From Flavobacteriales bacterium (lineage in GTDB: Bacteria; Bacteroidota; Bacteroidia; Flavobacteriales_F; PHOS-HE28), in NCBI GenBank assembly GCA_024640205.1, contig JAHEFL010000079.1:1-7073 (forward strand): a stretch of DNA of 7,073 bases, given 5' to 3'. Below, in pieces: positions 1-7,073 of the stretch (its first letter is position 1; the number at the start of each line of letters is the position of its first letter). The position numbers and the translations under genes were made by a program. Below the pieces are notes generated by a model, which saw only the letters and a list, made by a program, of their open reading frames with translations, had not been told where the DNA came from and did no database searches.

Positions 1-679
1 CTGCCCGCAGATCACCACCTACCTGCTTTCCTACTTTTTCCGGATCACCGAACGCGTCCAGAAGGTCATCCCGCAATTGGAAGGCAAGCCCCAGGTTCTC
101 ACCCATCAGACCGAGATGCTCGCATTCCTCTTTCGGAGCACCTGCCTTCATCGCACCCACCTGCAATGCGCAGGAAAGCAGCACGGCCGTTTTCTTGCGG
201 ATCATGGTGCTGTATTCCACCAGGCCCACATCCTCGCGGTCCTCGAAGTCCATATCCAACTGCTGGCCTTCACACACTTCGATCGCGTATCGGGCGAACA
301 GCTCTGAGATCGGAGGGTCCTTGGACAACAGAAGCTGGGCCATGACCATCAACGCATCACCGCTCAATATGGCCGCATTCACGTTCCACCGGGTGTGCAC
401 CGTGGCCTGCCCACGTCGCAGCGGTGCCGCATCCATGATGTCATCGTGCATCAGGGTGAAGTTGTGGAACAGCTCGATCCCCAGTGCTTCCTCCAGTGCA
501 TCCTCCGCATTGCCACCGAACAGTTCACAACCCATCAACACCGCAGCGGGACGCACGCGTTTCGCAGGCATCTTCAACAGATAAGCCATGGGCGCATAGA
601 GCCCGCTGTTCGGCAAGGCAGTGACCCACTTCCCGATACGCTGCTCGATCAGAGCAAGATGATCCTCCAGCAACCTCAT
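1..679 (-). CDS. Polyprenyl diphosphate synthase, trans-type (partial, C-terminus beyond window)
   Basis: This gene is 5'-complete and 3'-truncated: 226 residues are visible, against about 320 usual for the family. The enzyme condenses isopentenyl diphosphate onto an allylic diphosphate in the cytoplasm to make a linear isoprenoid, for example a quinone side chain or carotenoid precursor. Both aspartate-rich metal-binding motifs are present: DDIMD at residues 79-83 and DDLLD at 204-208, the latter within FQLRDDLLDAFGDP. The PLRRG motif (86-90) follows the first and HNFTLMHDD (72-80) leads into it. Phe74, five residues before the first Asp, is a position that influences chain length in related enzymes, but the product length cannot be fixed from sequence. 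The start is ATG at 679. It is the only ATG in frame after the TGA at 713-715, which is also the rmlA stop; no clear Shine-Dalgarno is seen. The usual GGKRxRP substrate-binding loop reads MPAKRVRP (37-44). It lies 33 bp downstream of rmlA, probably in the same operon. Confidence 0.95.
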   Translation of the reverse strand, partial: MRLLEDHLALIEQRIGKWVTALPNSGLYAPMAYLLKMPAKRVRPAAVLMGCELFGGNAEDALEEALGIELFHNFTLMHDDIMDAAPLRRGQATVHTRWNVNAAILSGDALMVMAQLLLSKDPPISELFARYAIEVCEGQQLDMDFEDREDVGLVEYSTMIRKKTAVLLSCALQVGAMKAGAPKEECEHLGLMGENLGLAFQLRDDLLDAFGDPEKVGKQVGGDLRA

Positions 680-712
680 ACCAACATCTTCAAGCCATGT
701 ATGGAGATCGGA

Positions 713-1579
713 TCACGGGCGTTCGATCTGCTTCATCAGGTACTCGCCATAGCCGCTCTTCATCAGCGGCTGCGCCAGCAACTCCAGTTGTTCGGTGCTG
801 ATGTAGCCCTTCTTCCAGGCCACTTCCTCGATGCACCCGATCCGCAGGCCCTGCCGTTCCTCGATGACCTGCACGAACTGCGCCGCTTGCATCAGCGAGC
901 GGAAGGTGCCGGTGTCCAGCCAGGCAGTACCGCGGTCCAGGATCTCCACTTTCAAGCGTCCCTGCCGAAGGTATTCCCGGTTCACGTCGGTGATCTCATA
1001 CTCACCACGGGCACTGGGCTTCAGGCCGGCTGCGATGTCCAACACCGAATTGTCGTAGAAATACAATCCGGGGACCGCGTAGTTGCTTTTCGGTTTCATC
1101 GGCTTCTCCTCGATGCTCAGTGCCCTGTTGGAAGCATCGAATTCCACCACACCATAACGCTCGGGGTCGCTCACGTGATAGGCGAACACCAGGCCACCGT
1201 CCGGGTCGGCATTGGCGGAAAGCATGCGCCCAAGTCCCCGTCCGTAGAAGATGTTATCGCCGAGCACGAGTGCCACGCTATCCTTGCCCACATGCTCCCT
1301 GCCGATGACGAAGGCCTGCGCCAATCCGTTGGGCACCTCCTGTTCCGCATAGCTGAACACACATCCAAGCTGGCTGCCATCGCCCAGCAGCTTGCGGAAC
1401 GCCGGCAGGTCATGCGGCGTGCTGATGATGAGGATCTCCCTGATCCCCGCAGCCAGCAGGGTGCTCAAGGGATAGTAGATCATGGGTTTGTCGTACACGG
1501 GCATGAGCTGTTTGCTCACCGCCAGTGTCAATGGGTGCAAGCGCGTTCCGCTCCCTCCCGCCAGGATGATGCCTTTCAT
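713..1579 (-). CDS. rmlA: Glucose-1-phosphate thymidylyltransferase RmlA
   Basis: This cytoplasmic enzyme makes dTDP-glucose from dTTP and glucose-1-phosphate, the first step towards dTDP-rhamnose and other dTDP-deoxysugars used in surface polysaccharides. The 288 residues match the usual full length of about 290. The N-terminal nucleotide-binding signature [11 protein letters not shown] is at residues 8-18, with K23 and P27 following, as expected for sugar nucleotidyltransferases. The metal-binding Asp sits in LGDNIFYG (D108). EEKP (157-160) and TAWLDTGT (218-225, D222) complete the active site. The GEYEITDVN segment (192-200) is typical of RmlA. The ATG (1579-1577) overlaps the stop of the upstream transporter gene by four bases (ATGA), which suggests translational coupling. 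No rmlB, rmlC or rmlD is visible in this window, so the final sugar is unknown. RmlA is usually inhibited by dTDP-rhamnose, but that cannot be read from the sequence. Confidence 0.96.
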   Translation of the reverse strand: MKGIILAGGSGTRLHPLTLAVSKQLMPVYDKPMIYYPLSTLLAAGIREILIISTPHDLPAFRKLLGDGSQLGCVFSYAEQEVPNGLAQAFVIGREHVGKDSVALVLGDNIFYGRGLGRMLSANADPDGGLVFAYHVSDPERYGVVEFDASNRALSIEEKPMKPKSNYAVPGLYFYDNSVLDIAAGLKPSARGEYEITDVNREYLRQGRLKVEILDRGTAWLDTGTFRSLMQAAQFVQVIEERQGLRIGCIEEVAWKKGYISTEQLELLAQPLMKSGYGEYLMKQIERP

Positions 1580-4050
1580 TTCCGATCAGCAGATGTTTCC
1601 GATGATGGTCCGATGGACCGCGAGCCCTCCTCCGATCCTTTGCCCTGGGAAGTTCCCCTTTCAGCAGGAGGTCCGCCCTCGATGCGCAGATCATCCAACT
1701 CAATGTCCTCGTCCTCGTCCATGATGTCCAACATCGGTTCCTCGAAGGCCCGTGTGGTGATCATTTTCTCGAAGCTGAGTAGCAGGGAAGGAAGGATGAG
1801 CAGGTTCGTGAACATGGCCACCAGCAAGGTGAAGGAGACAAGGAGCCCGAGTGCCTGCGTGCCGCCGAAATCGGAGAATACGAAGAGGCTGAACCCGCAG
1901 AAGAGCACGATGCTGGTGTACATCATGCTGACGCCGGCCTCGTGTATCGCCTGGATGACGGAGGCCCGGATGTTGTGTCCGGACATCTTGAGCTCCTGAC
2001 GGTATTTCGCGAGGTAGTGGATCGCGTCGTCCACGGAGATACCGAACGCGATGCTGAACACCAGGATCGTGCTCGGCTTGATCGGTACGCCGAGGTATCC
2101 CATCAGCCCCGCCGTCATGATCAGAGGGACGAGGTTCGGGATGAGCGAAATCAGCACCATCCGGAAGGAGTTGAAGAGCAGGGCCATCATCCCGGAAATG
2201 AGGATCACCGCCAGGATCAGCGAAATGGCCAGGTTCTTCACCATGTATTTGCTGCCCTTCAGGAACACTACGCTCGTACCGGTCAATACGACGCGGAATT
2301 TCTCCGGGTCGAACAGGCTGTCCACCCTGGCGCTCAGGTCGGAAAGAAGCACATCCATCCTGGCGGTTCCGACATCGGCCACTTGCATGGTGATCCGTGT
2401 GACACGCCGGTCCTCGTCCAGGAATCCGCGGACCAGTCCTCCTTCGCCGTTCGCGTTGTTCACGTAAGGCATGATGAACTGGTCCGGCCCGCTGGAACGG
2501 ATCAGCTGGTAGCGCTCAGGGGACCCGCCATAAAAGGACTGCTTGGTGAACTTCACCGCATCGGCGATGGATAGCGAACGGGAAATCTCCGGGTAAAGTG
2601 CAAGGGTGTCCTGCAATCGGGAGATCAGCTTCAGGTTCGATTCCTTCAGCGCCTGCCCTTTCTTGCGCGTATCCACCATCACCTCCAGCGGCATCACTCC
2701 CTTGAACTCCTTTTCAAAAAAGCGCAGGTCCTGCATCACCGGGTCGTGCATCGGCAGGTCGTCCACCACCCGGCTTTCGTTCTTCAGTCGCGCCACGCCC
2801 AACAATCCGACCACGACCAACAAGGCCGTGACCGCATAGACGAGGGGCCTTCGGTGCTGCACGATATGGATAAGTTTCGCCGTACTGCGATCCACCCATT
2901 TGCGTTCCAGGTGTGCAAGATGCCGATCCTTCGGTGCTCCCTGGTAGCTGAAGAGGATAGGTACCAGGAGAATGCTGAGTACGAAGACCGCCATGATGTT
3001 CAGTGACGCGATCACCCCGAACTGTTTCAGGACGTCACTATAGGTCAGCACGAAAGTGGCGAAGCCCGTGGCGGTCGTTGCGTTGGTGATGAAGGAGGCC
3101 TTTCCCACCAGGTAGATCACGCGGCTCAGCGCCTTGATCCGGTTGCCGTGCTTGACGAACTCGTAGTGGTACTTGTTGATGAGGAAGATGCAATTCGGGA
3201 TCCCGATGACCACCACCAGAGGAGGGATGATCGCCATGACCGAAGTCAATCGGTAGCCCATCAGGCCGATGGAACCCACGGCCCAGATCACACCCACCAC
3301 CACCACGAGCAGGCAGATGAGCATCACCCGCCATGCCTTGAAGAACAGCAACAGCAGCACCGCAACGGTGAGCATCATCAGGCCCACGAACATCCGGAGC
3401 TCCGTCTTGGTACGTTCGGTGACCACCGTGCGTATGAAGGGCAGACCGCTGCGACGGACCTCGAAATGATCTTCGGCGAAGGAGTCCACCCGTTCGGCGA
3501 TCAGATCCACCATATCGCCTCGGCGCTCACTGTTGAAGCGCTCCGGGTTCACGAACACCATCATTAGGCTGGTGCCCGAGCTGTCATTGTAAAGCAGGTC
3601 CTTGTAGAATGGCAGGTCACGCACTTTTGCCTTGATGGCATCCACTTCCTCCTGTGAGGCCGGGATATGCGGCACCACCGATGAGAGCTGGAATCGCTTC
3701 AGGCTGTCATCCCTGACCAGCTCATACAGATGGGCCTCGGAAAAGACGGAGTCCACGCCTTCCTGCGCTTTGAGGTCATGGCCCAACTGCCACCAGGCTT
3801 TGAAGTGTTCGAGCTCGTAGAGCCGCGGGTCCTGCACGCCGAGCACAATGACGTTGCCATCCTCGGAGAATTTGCTGTGGAGCTCATCATAGTGCACGTA
3901 AGCACTGTCACTGCGCGGAAGCAGGCCACCGAATTTGTAGCTCACCTTCACGTTCTTCATCTCGTACCCGAGGAAGAGCGTGATGAGGCCGAGCACCACA
4001 AGGATGCCGGTCCGATTACGGAGTATACGACTGGATAGCCAGGCCCACAT
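1576..4050 (-). CDS. MMPL/RND-family transporter (12 membrane helices)
   Basis: This is an 824-residue inner-membrane exporter of the RND superfamily, MMPL type. Such proteins use the proton gradient to move lipids, hydrophobic compounds or lipid-linked precursors; the substrate here is unknown. The protein shows the internal duplication of the family. Helix 1 (about 14-30) is followed by a large periplasmic domain (about 31-215) and helices 2-6 (about 218-368). The second half repeats this with helix 7 (about 403-419), a periplasmic domain (about 420-600) and helices 8-12 (about 603-760). Both periplasmic domains begin alike, with KFGGLLP (39-45) and VVDDLP (428-433). The second half carries the helix-10 motif [16 protein letters not shown] (669-684), the likely proton relay. 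The matching first-half motif is [16 protein letters not shown] (282-297) and lacks the acidic pair. After the last helix comes an acidic tail rich in D, E, G and S (about 762-824). The start at 4050 leaves a short cytoplasmic N-terminus before helix 1. It lies 86 bp downstream of the DUF5686 gene. Confidence 0.93.
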   Translation of the reverse strand: MWAWLSSRILRNRTGILVVLGLITLFLGYEMKNVKVSYKFGGLLPRSDSAYVHYDELHSKFSEDGNVIVLGVQDPRLYELEHFKAWWQLGHDLKAQEGVDSVFSEAHLYELVRDDSLKRFQLSSVVPHIPASQEEVDAIKAKVRDLPFYKDLLYNDSSGTSLMMVFVNPERFNSERRGDMVDLIAERVDSFAEDHFEVRRSGLPFIRTVVTERTKTELRMFVGLMMLTVAVLLLLFFKAWRVMLICLLVVVVGVIWAVGSIGLMGYRLTSVMAIIPPLVVVIGIPNCIFLINKYHYEFVKHGNRIKALSRVIYLVGKASFITNATTATGFATFVLTYSDVLKQFGVIASLNIMAVFVLSILLVPILFSYQGAPKDRHLAHLERKWVDRSTAKLIHIVQHRRPLVYAVTALLVVVGLLGVARLKNESRVVDDLPMHDPVMQDLRFFEKEFKGVMPLEVMVDTRKKGQALKESNLKLISRLQDTLALYPEISRSLSIADAVKFTKQSFYGGSPERYQLIRSSGPDQFIMPYVNNANGEGGLVRGFLDEDRRVTRITMQVADVGTARMDVLLSDLSARVDSLFDPEKFRVVLTGTSVVFLKGSKYMVKNLAISLILAVILISGMMALLFNSFRMVLISLIPNLVPLIMTAGLMGYLGVPIKPSTILVFSIAFGISVDDAIHYLAKYRQELKMSGHNIRASVIQAIHEAGVSMMYTSIVLFCGFSLFVFSDFGGTQALGLLVSFTLLVAMFTNLLILPSLLLSFEKMITTRAFEEPMLDIMDEDEDIELDDLRIEGGPPAERGTSQGKGSEEGSRSIGPSSETSADRK

Positions 4051-4136
4051 CGGCGAAGGACGAAGGCCCGTGCCAGGGCGGACGCTTCACCAACAAAGGA
4101 ACGAGATCCGGCGCAAGGAGGGCCGATCGATCAGCA
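4051..4136 (-). promoter_or_regulatory. Intergenic spacer between DUF5686 and transporter genes, possible weak internal promoter
   Basis: These 86 bp separate the DUF5686 stop from the transporter start. No stem followed by a T run is seen on the minus strand, so nothing suggests that transcription ends here. TTCCTTTG (4101 to 4094, minus) matches the Bacteroidota -7 box TAnnTTTG with one mismatch and would give a leader of about 37 nt. However, the nearest upstream TTG is only about 12 bases away, too close for a standard -33 element. Read-through from upstream is the simpler explanation. Confidence 0.2.
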
Positions 4137-6563
4137 TCACCGGCCGAAGCCCATGGTGAGCTTCACCGCCATGTTATCCGATGGGTCTGGGAACGCGTTC
4201 GGTCCCAGACGGTAATAGAACCCGGCCCCGAAGCCAACGAAGCCGCTGCGCAGCAGGTTGTCCAACTGTATGCCGCCCTCGTAGAAACCACCCTCCAGCT
4301 CTGAGAACGTATAGCCCTGCTGCCGCTCCGGCGAGGAAAGAGCGCCCCATGCCGCGTTGGCCAGCAGCACTGGTACGGGCCTGAACTTCTTGCCCTTGAA
4401 CAACAGGTTCCCGAAGCTGTGCCGCGCATGGATCGCCACATAGCGGTCCGCCAGGTACTCGTTCGGGCGCATCGTCTCGAAGGTGTTCGCCGTTCCGATC
4501 GGAACCTTGGTGGAGTATGTGCCACGCAGGTTGAAAAGGAAGGGGTAGGGTGTGCCCTCCTCCGCCATACCGCCCATCACACGCAGGGATAGGTCGCCCA
4601 TCATCCGCAGCCGGAAGGTCTTTTCCACCATCGCGTTCACCCTCCACACTTCCCACTCGCCGTCCCAAAGCCCGTCCACGGCTTGGGTGGCGTTGAGGTA
4701 TAGGATGGGCCATCGGGTGCCGAGTGGCACCTGACGGTCCGGTAGGCTGGCCACCTGTTCCCGGAACGCGAAGCGCAACCCCATGGAAACACTCCCGGTA
4801 AGGAACCGATCCGTGAGGTAGGTGATCTCCTCTGAAAGGGGTTCCGCATATTGGTATCCGATCAGGTTCTGCCGCTCCGTTCGTTCGGTCCCCAGCCACA
4901 TCTTCAACGCGCTGTTCACACGGAATGCCAGTTCACCCCCGAAGCGTTCGACGCGGTCCATGCGATCCACATAGATCCAACGGTAGCTTTCACTGGAGAA
5001 CGTGCGAGGTGCCCCTTGGAACGCCACACTGCCGCTTTCCTCCACATCGTATGCGTAATACGGGCGCAGCGTGGGGCCATGTCCCGGCTTCAGGCGCAAC
5101 GTGAGGTCGCCGCCGTACTTCCAGTCGCGATCCTTGAAGCCATAGGCGAAATATCCTCCCAAGGAGGCATGGCGGGAGATCTTGTCATTGGTGGCGGCAC
5201 CGAGCCCAAGACGGATCCCTTCGTACCCATTATAGTTCACTACACGATCCAGGAGGATATCCACCGGGCCAATTCCAGCACGACCGGTGGCGAGGTAGCT
5301 GAACCACTTGACCATCCGTTCCACATTTTCCGCTTCGCTGATGCTGTCGATGGTGTGGTACGTACGCAGTTCCTTGGCCTCCAGGCTGTCGGTCCGCACA
5401 GCATTCCAGAAATCCTCGTCGCGCCGGGTCGCGATCCGATCCATCACGAGCTCCGGCCCACGCACCTCCTTGCGTGGTATGGGTGCGTCCACTTCGATGT
5501 TCTTCAGGTACGTACGCCCGATGCCGATGACCTTGAAGGAATTCACCTGCATCATGTCGAGGTAGAGGAATGTGTTCAGCTGCACCGGGAACCAGGCCTG
5601 GCCTCCGACCTTCTCGAACTGCTGTTGCAACTTGATGTTGAAATTCCCGGTGCGCTCGACCGGTTCGGCGATGACGTTCTGCAATGCAAAACCGTCGGTG
5701 CTGACATAAAGCACTCCTTTCAGCGCGTCGAATTTGCGCCCGGGCATCGGCTCATAACTGATGATGAAGACCGTGTCCTTACCCTGGTACAAGGTGTCCT
5801 GCAGAATGAAGAGGTAACGCGCCGTGGATGAAGGGCCTATGGGACTTAGGTAGGTCTTTTCCTGGAGCGGGATCTGTGGCTCGTACACCGAAAAGGTCTT
5901 CGTGGAAGCAGCCAGTGCAAGAAGGGTCGGATCCTTGAGACCGCTGACCCGCATGGCGATCACTTCCTCCTTCTCGGACGCAGGCGGGATGAAACTCTTC
6001 TTCGTCGCGCTCTCGATCAGGAGAAGGTGCTGCTTGTCCAGCCAATCCACCATCTCCTTGTCGCTCGTATCCAGCTTCGCCAGTTCTTCCGGGTTGTTCA
6101 GTACCGCGCTGTCCATGGCGGCCGTGAAGATGGTCTTGGAGTAGCTCGTGTACCTGTGCGCACGGTTCCGAAGACCATCGTTCAGTTTACGGTTGGCATA
6201 TACCCGGTCGATGATGCGATGCGCGGGGTTCACCCCCGGTCGGATCTCCACAGGCTTCAATTCCACCATGGCGCGTGGCATCTCAACCGAAAGGGGAGCA
6301 CCTGAACGTGCGGAGATCTCCGTAGGCACATAGCCCACATAACTGAATCGCAGGATCACGGGTTCCCGATCAACGTTCAGCGCGAAGCGCCCATCGATGT
6401 CCGTGGTGGTCCCGTCCCGCTGGCCTTCTGGTACGACGTGCACAAAGGCAAGAGGCTCCTGCGTACGGGCATCAAGGACACGCCCCTGGATCCGCACCTG
6501 CGAAAAGGAGGCCGCGACCCACAGCAGGGCCGGGAGTAGGAACGCGGCGCGTGCGAGTGGCAT
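4137..6563 (-). CDS. DUF5686-type outer-membrane protein with carboxypeptidase-regulatory-like domain
   Basis: This 808-residue exported protein is probably an outer-membrane beta-barrel; its function is unknown. It begins with a signal peptide: MPLAR, then a hydrophobic core (about 6-18) and likely cleavage after SFS at residue 21. Residues 24-98 form a carboxypeptidase-D regulatory-like beta-sandwich (IQGRVLDARTQEPLAFVHV, then DGTTTDIDGRF and FSYVGY), as also found at the N-terminus of SusC-like and other Bacteroidota surface proteins. A middle region (about 100-430) matches what I know of DUF5686 proteins. From about 440 to the end, alternating aromatic and glycine-rich strands suggest a barrel, such as YNGYEGIRLGLGA and GFYYRLGPNAF. 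The open frame extends upstream of 6563, but ATG 6563 is chosen because the signal peptide follows at once and the extension would run through the divergent radical SAM gene. It is probably the first gene of the minus-strand operon. The family assignment rests on domain order and sequence character only. Confidence 0.88.
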   Translation of the reverse strand: MPLARAAFLLPALLWVAASFSQVRIQGRVLDARTQEPLAFVHVVPEGQRDGTTTDIDGRFALNVDREPVILRFSYVGYVPTEISARSGAPLSVEMPRAMVELKPVEIRPGVNPAHRIIDRVYANRKLNDGLRNRAHRYTSYSKTIFTAAMDSAVLNNPEELAKLDTSDKEMVDWLDKQHLLLIESATKKSFIPPASEKEEVIAMRVSGLKDPTLLALAASTKTFSVYEPQIPLQEKTYLSPIGPSSTARYLFILQDTLYQGKDTVFIISYEPMPGRKFDALKGVLYVSTDGFALQNVIAEPVERTGNFNIKLQQQFEKVGGQAWFPVQLNTFLYLDMMQVNSFKVIGIGRTYLKNIEVDAPIPRKEVRGPELVMDRIATRRDEDFWNAVRTDSLEAKELRTYHTIDSISEAENVERMVKWFSYLATGRAGIGPVDILLDRVVNYNGYEGIRLGLGAATNDKISRHASLGGYFAYGFKDRDWKYGGDLTLRLKPGHGPTLRPYYAYDVEESGSVAFQGAPRTFSSESYRWIYVDRMDRVERFGGELAFRVNSALKMWLGTERTERQNLIGYQYAEPLSEEITYLTDRFLTGSVSMGLRFAFREQVASLPDRQVPLGTRWPILYLNATQAVDGLWDGEWEVWRVNAMVEKTFRLRMMGDLSLRVMGGMAEEGTPYPFLFNLRGTYSTKVPIGTANTFETMRPNEYLADRYVAIHARHSFGNLLFKGKKFRPVPVLLANAAWGALSSPERQQGYTFSELEGGFYEGGIQLDNLLRSGFVGFGAGFYYRLGPNAFPDPSDNMAVKLTMGFGR

Positions 6564-6662
6564 GGAAGAGGATGCGATGTAAGATGTGACGCGGAAGGCG
6601 ACCGAAAGTAACAGCAATGCCGGATACCCCTGAGCGACCCTGGCGCCCTCTATCTTGGCCCC
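6564..6662. promoter_or_regulatory. Divergent intergenic spacer, presumed to hold two promoters
   Basis: These 99 bp lie between the start codons of the DUF5686 gene (minus) and the radical SAM gene (plus), so both promoters are expected here or just inside the genes. Compared with the Bacteroidota -7 consensus TAnnTTTG, there is TACTTTCG on the minus strand (6610 to 6603), which would give a leader of about 33 nt, and TATCTTGG on the plus strand (6651-6658). Each has one mismatch and neither has a convincing TTG element at the right upstream spacing. No clear Shine-Dalgarno is seen before either start. That the region holds promoters is likely from gene orientation; the exact elements are guesses. 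Confidence 0.4.
6603..6610 (-). promoter_or_regulatory. Candidate -7 element for the DUF5686 operon
   Basis: TACTTTCG on the minus strand matches the Bacteroidota -7 box TAnnTTTG except at one base. It would place the transcript start near 6596, leaving a leader of roughly 33 nt before the ATG at 6563. I find no TTG at the expected distance upstream, so this rests on a short match alone. Confidence 0.25.
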
Positions 6663-7073
6663 ATGTTGGCGCGGGGTCGGGATCTGTTGGAATGGGGTAA
6701 CAAGGCCTCGCTGCGCCGCATCCGGAACGGAGCAGCCCTGTGGACAAGTTTCCAGAAGGCCAAGCGAAGCGGTGTACCGCGGATCGGCGGCGTGCCTTTC
6801 AGCATCAGCTTTGAACCCACCACGGCCTGCAACCTGCGCTGCCCGGAGTGCCCCAGCGGCCTTCGCAGCTTTACGCGCCCCACCGGGAACCTGAAGACCG
6901 ACCTCTTCAACCGGGTCATCGATGAACTCGCACCGGATCTTTGGGCCCTGACCTTCTATTTCCAGGGTGAGCCTTACATCAATCCGGGCTTTTTGGACAT
7001 GGTGGCGTATGCAAGCGGGAAAGGGCTTTACACCGCAACGAGCACCAATGCCCACTTCCTGGATGATGCCAAG
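6663..7073 (+). CDS. Radical SAM protein, probably SPASM-type (partial, C-terminus beyond window)
   Basis: This frame is open to the window edge, giving 137 N-terminal residues. The radical SAM motif CNLRCPEC (residues 56-63, CX3CX2C) would bind the 4Fe-4S cluster that cleaves S-adenosylmethionine. It is preceded by VPFSISFEPTTA, a typical first strand of the barrel. FYFQGEPYINPGF (98-110) corresponds to the GGEP-like SAM-binding motif in the second strand. A basic N-terminal segment (about 13-40) precedes the core. The start is ATG 6663: the frame has a TAA at 6609-6611 and no other ATG, GTG or TTG between them. Radical SAM/SPASM proteins include peptide modifiers, anaerobic sulfatase maturases and many of unknown role. 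The part that would tell them apart, the C-terminal cysteines, is outside the window, so the substrate is open. It is transcribed away from the DUF5686 gene. Confidence 0.9.
   Translation, partial: MLARGRDLLEWGNKASLRRIRNGAALWTSFQKAKRSGVPRIGGVPFSISFEPTTACNLRCPECPSGLRSFTRPTGNLKTDLFNRVIDELAPDLWALTFYFQGEPYINPGFLDMVAYASGKGLYTATSTNAHFLDDAK

Noticed and set aside
395..1999. A long plus-strand open frame of 534 codons
   Set aside because: It lies antisense to three well-supported genes (prenyl synthase, rmlA, transporter), its translation is rich in His, Gln and Arg with no recognisable motif, and GC-rich coding DNA commonly gives such frames.
4121..4145. Inverted repeat GGCCG/CGGCC around the DUF5686 stop codon, considered as a terminator
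   Set aside because: The stem is only five base pairs with a loop of 15, and no T run follows on the minus strand.
4851..5831. A plus-strand open frame of 326 codons
   Set aside because: It is antisense to the DUF5686 gene, has no recognisable domain, and is best explained as a mirror of the codon bias on the other strand.
6564..7055. N-terminal extension of the DUF5686 frame to an ATG at 7055
   Set aside because: It would bury the signal peptide inside the protein and overlap the radical SAM gene, whose cluster motif is clear on the opposite strand.
1..7073. Search for mobile elements, CRISPR arrays, RNA genes and long repeats
   Set aside because: No transposase, regularly spaced repeats, tRNA-like cloverleaf or rRNA stretch was recognised by eye; the window is almost entirely accounted for by the five protein genes.

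Overview
The window looks like chromosomal DNA from a GC-rich member of the Bacteroidota, most likely a Flavobacteriales-type lineage. The evidence is protein families, not a database match. There is an outer-membrane protein that joins a carboxypeptidase-regulatory-like domain to a DUF5686-type barrel, a combination typical of Bacteroidota. There is also a trans-prenyltransferase with the HNFTLMHDD signature common in that phylum, an MMPL/RND exporter with a GIPNC motif in its first half, and a radical SAM protein of the kind often seen there. The coding is dense and the codons are GC-rich throughout. I see no tRNA or rRNA gene, insertion sequence, CRISPR array or long repeat.

Layout: four genes lie on the minus strand and are read from right to left. 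They are a DUF5686 outer-membrane protein (6563 to 4137), a 12-helix MMPL/RND transporter (4050 to 1576), rmlA, a glucose-1-phosphate thymidylyltransferase (1579 to 713), and a polyprenyl diphosphate synthase that runs off the left edge (679 to 1). The gaps are 86 bp, a 4-bp overlap (ATGA) and 33 bp, so one transcript is plausible. On the right, a radical SAM gene starts at 6663 on the plus strand and runs off the right edge. A 99-bp divergent spacer separates it from the DUF5686 gene.

How the genes may work together is inference. Two products are envelope proteins, one an inner-membrane exporter and the other a probable outer-membrane barrel. The other two make envelope precursors: dTDP-glucose for deoxysugars and a linear isoprenoid diphosphate. 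The set would suit synthesis and export of a lipid or glycolipid, but it could equally be housekeeping genes packed together. No classical defence, mobile or secondary-metabolite system is visible. The most noteworthy features are the pairing of an MMPL pump with an outer-membrane barrel of unknown function, the one-sided proton-relay motif in the pump, and an altered substrate-binding loop in the prenyl synthase.
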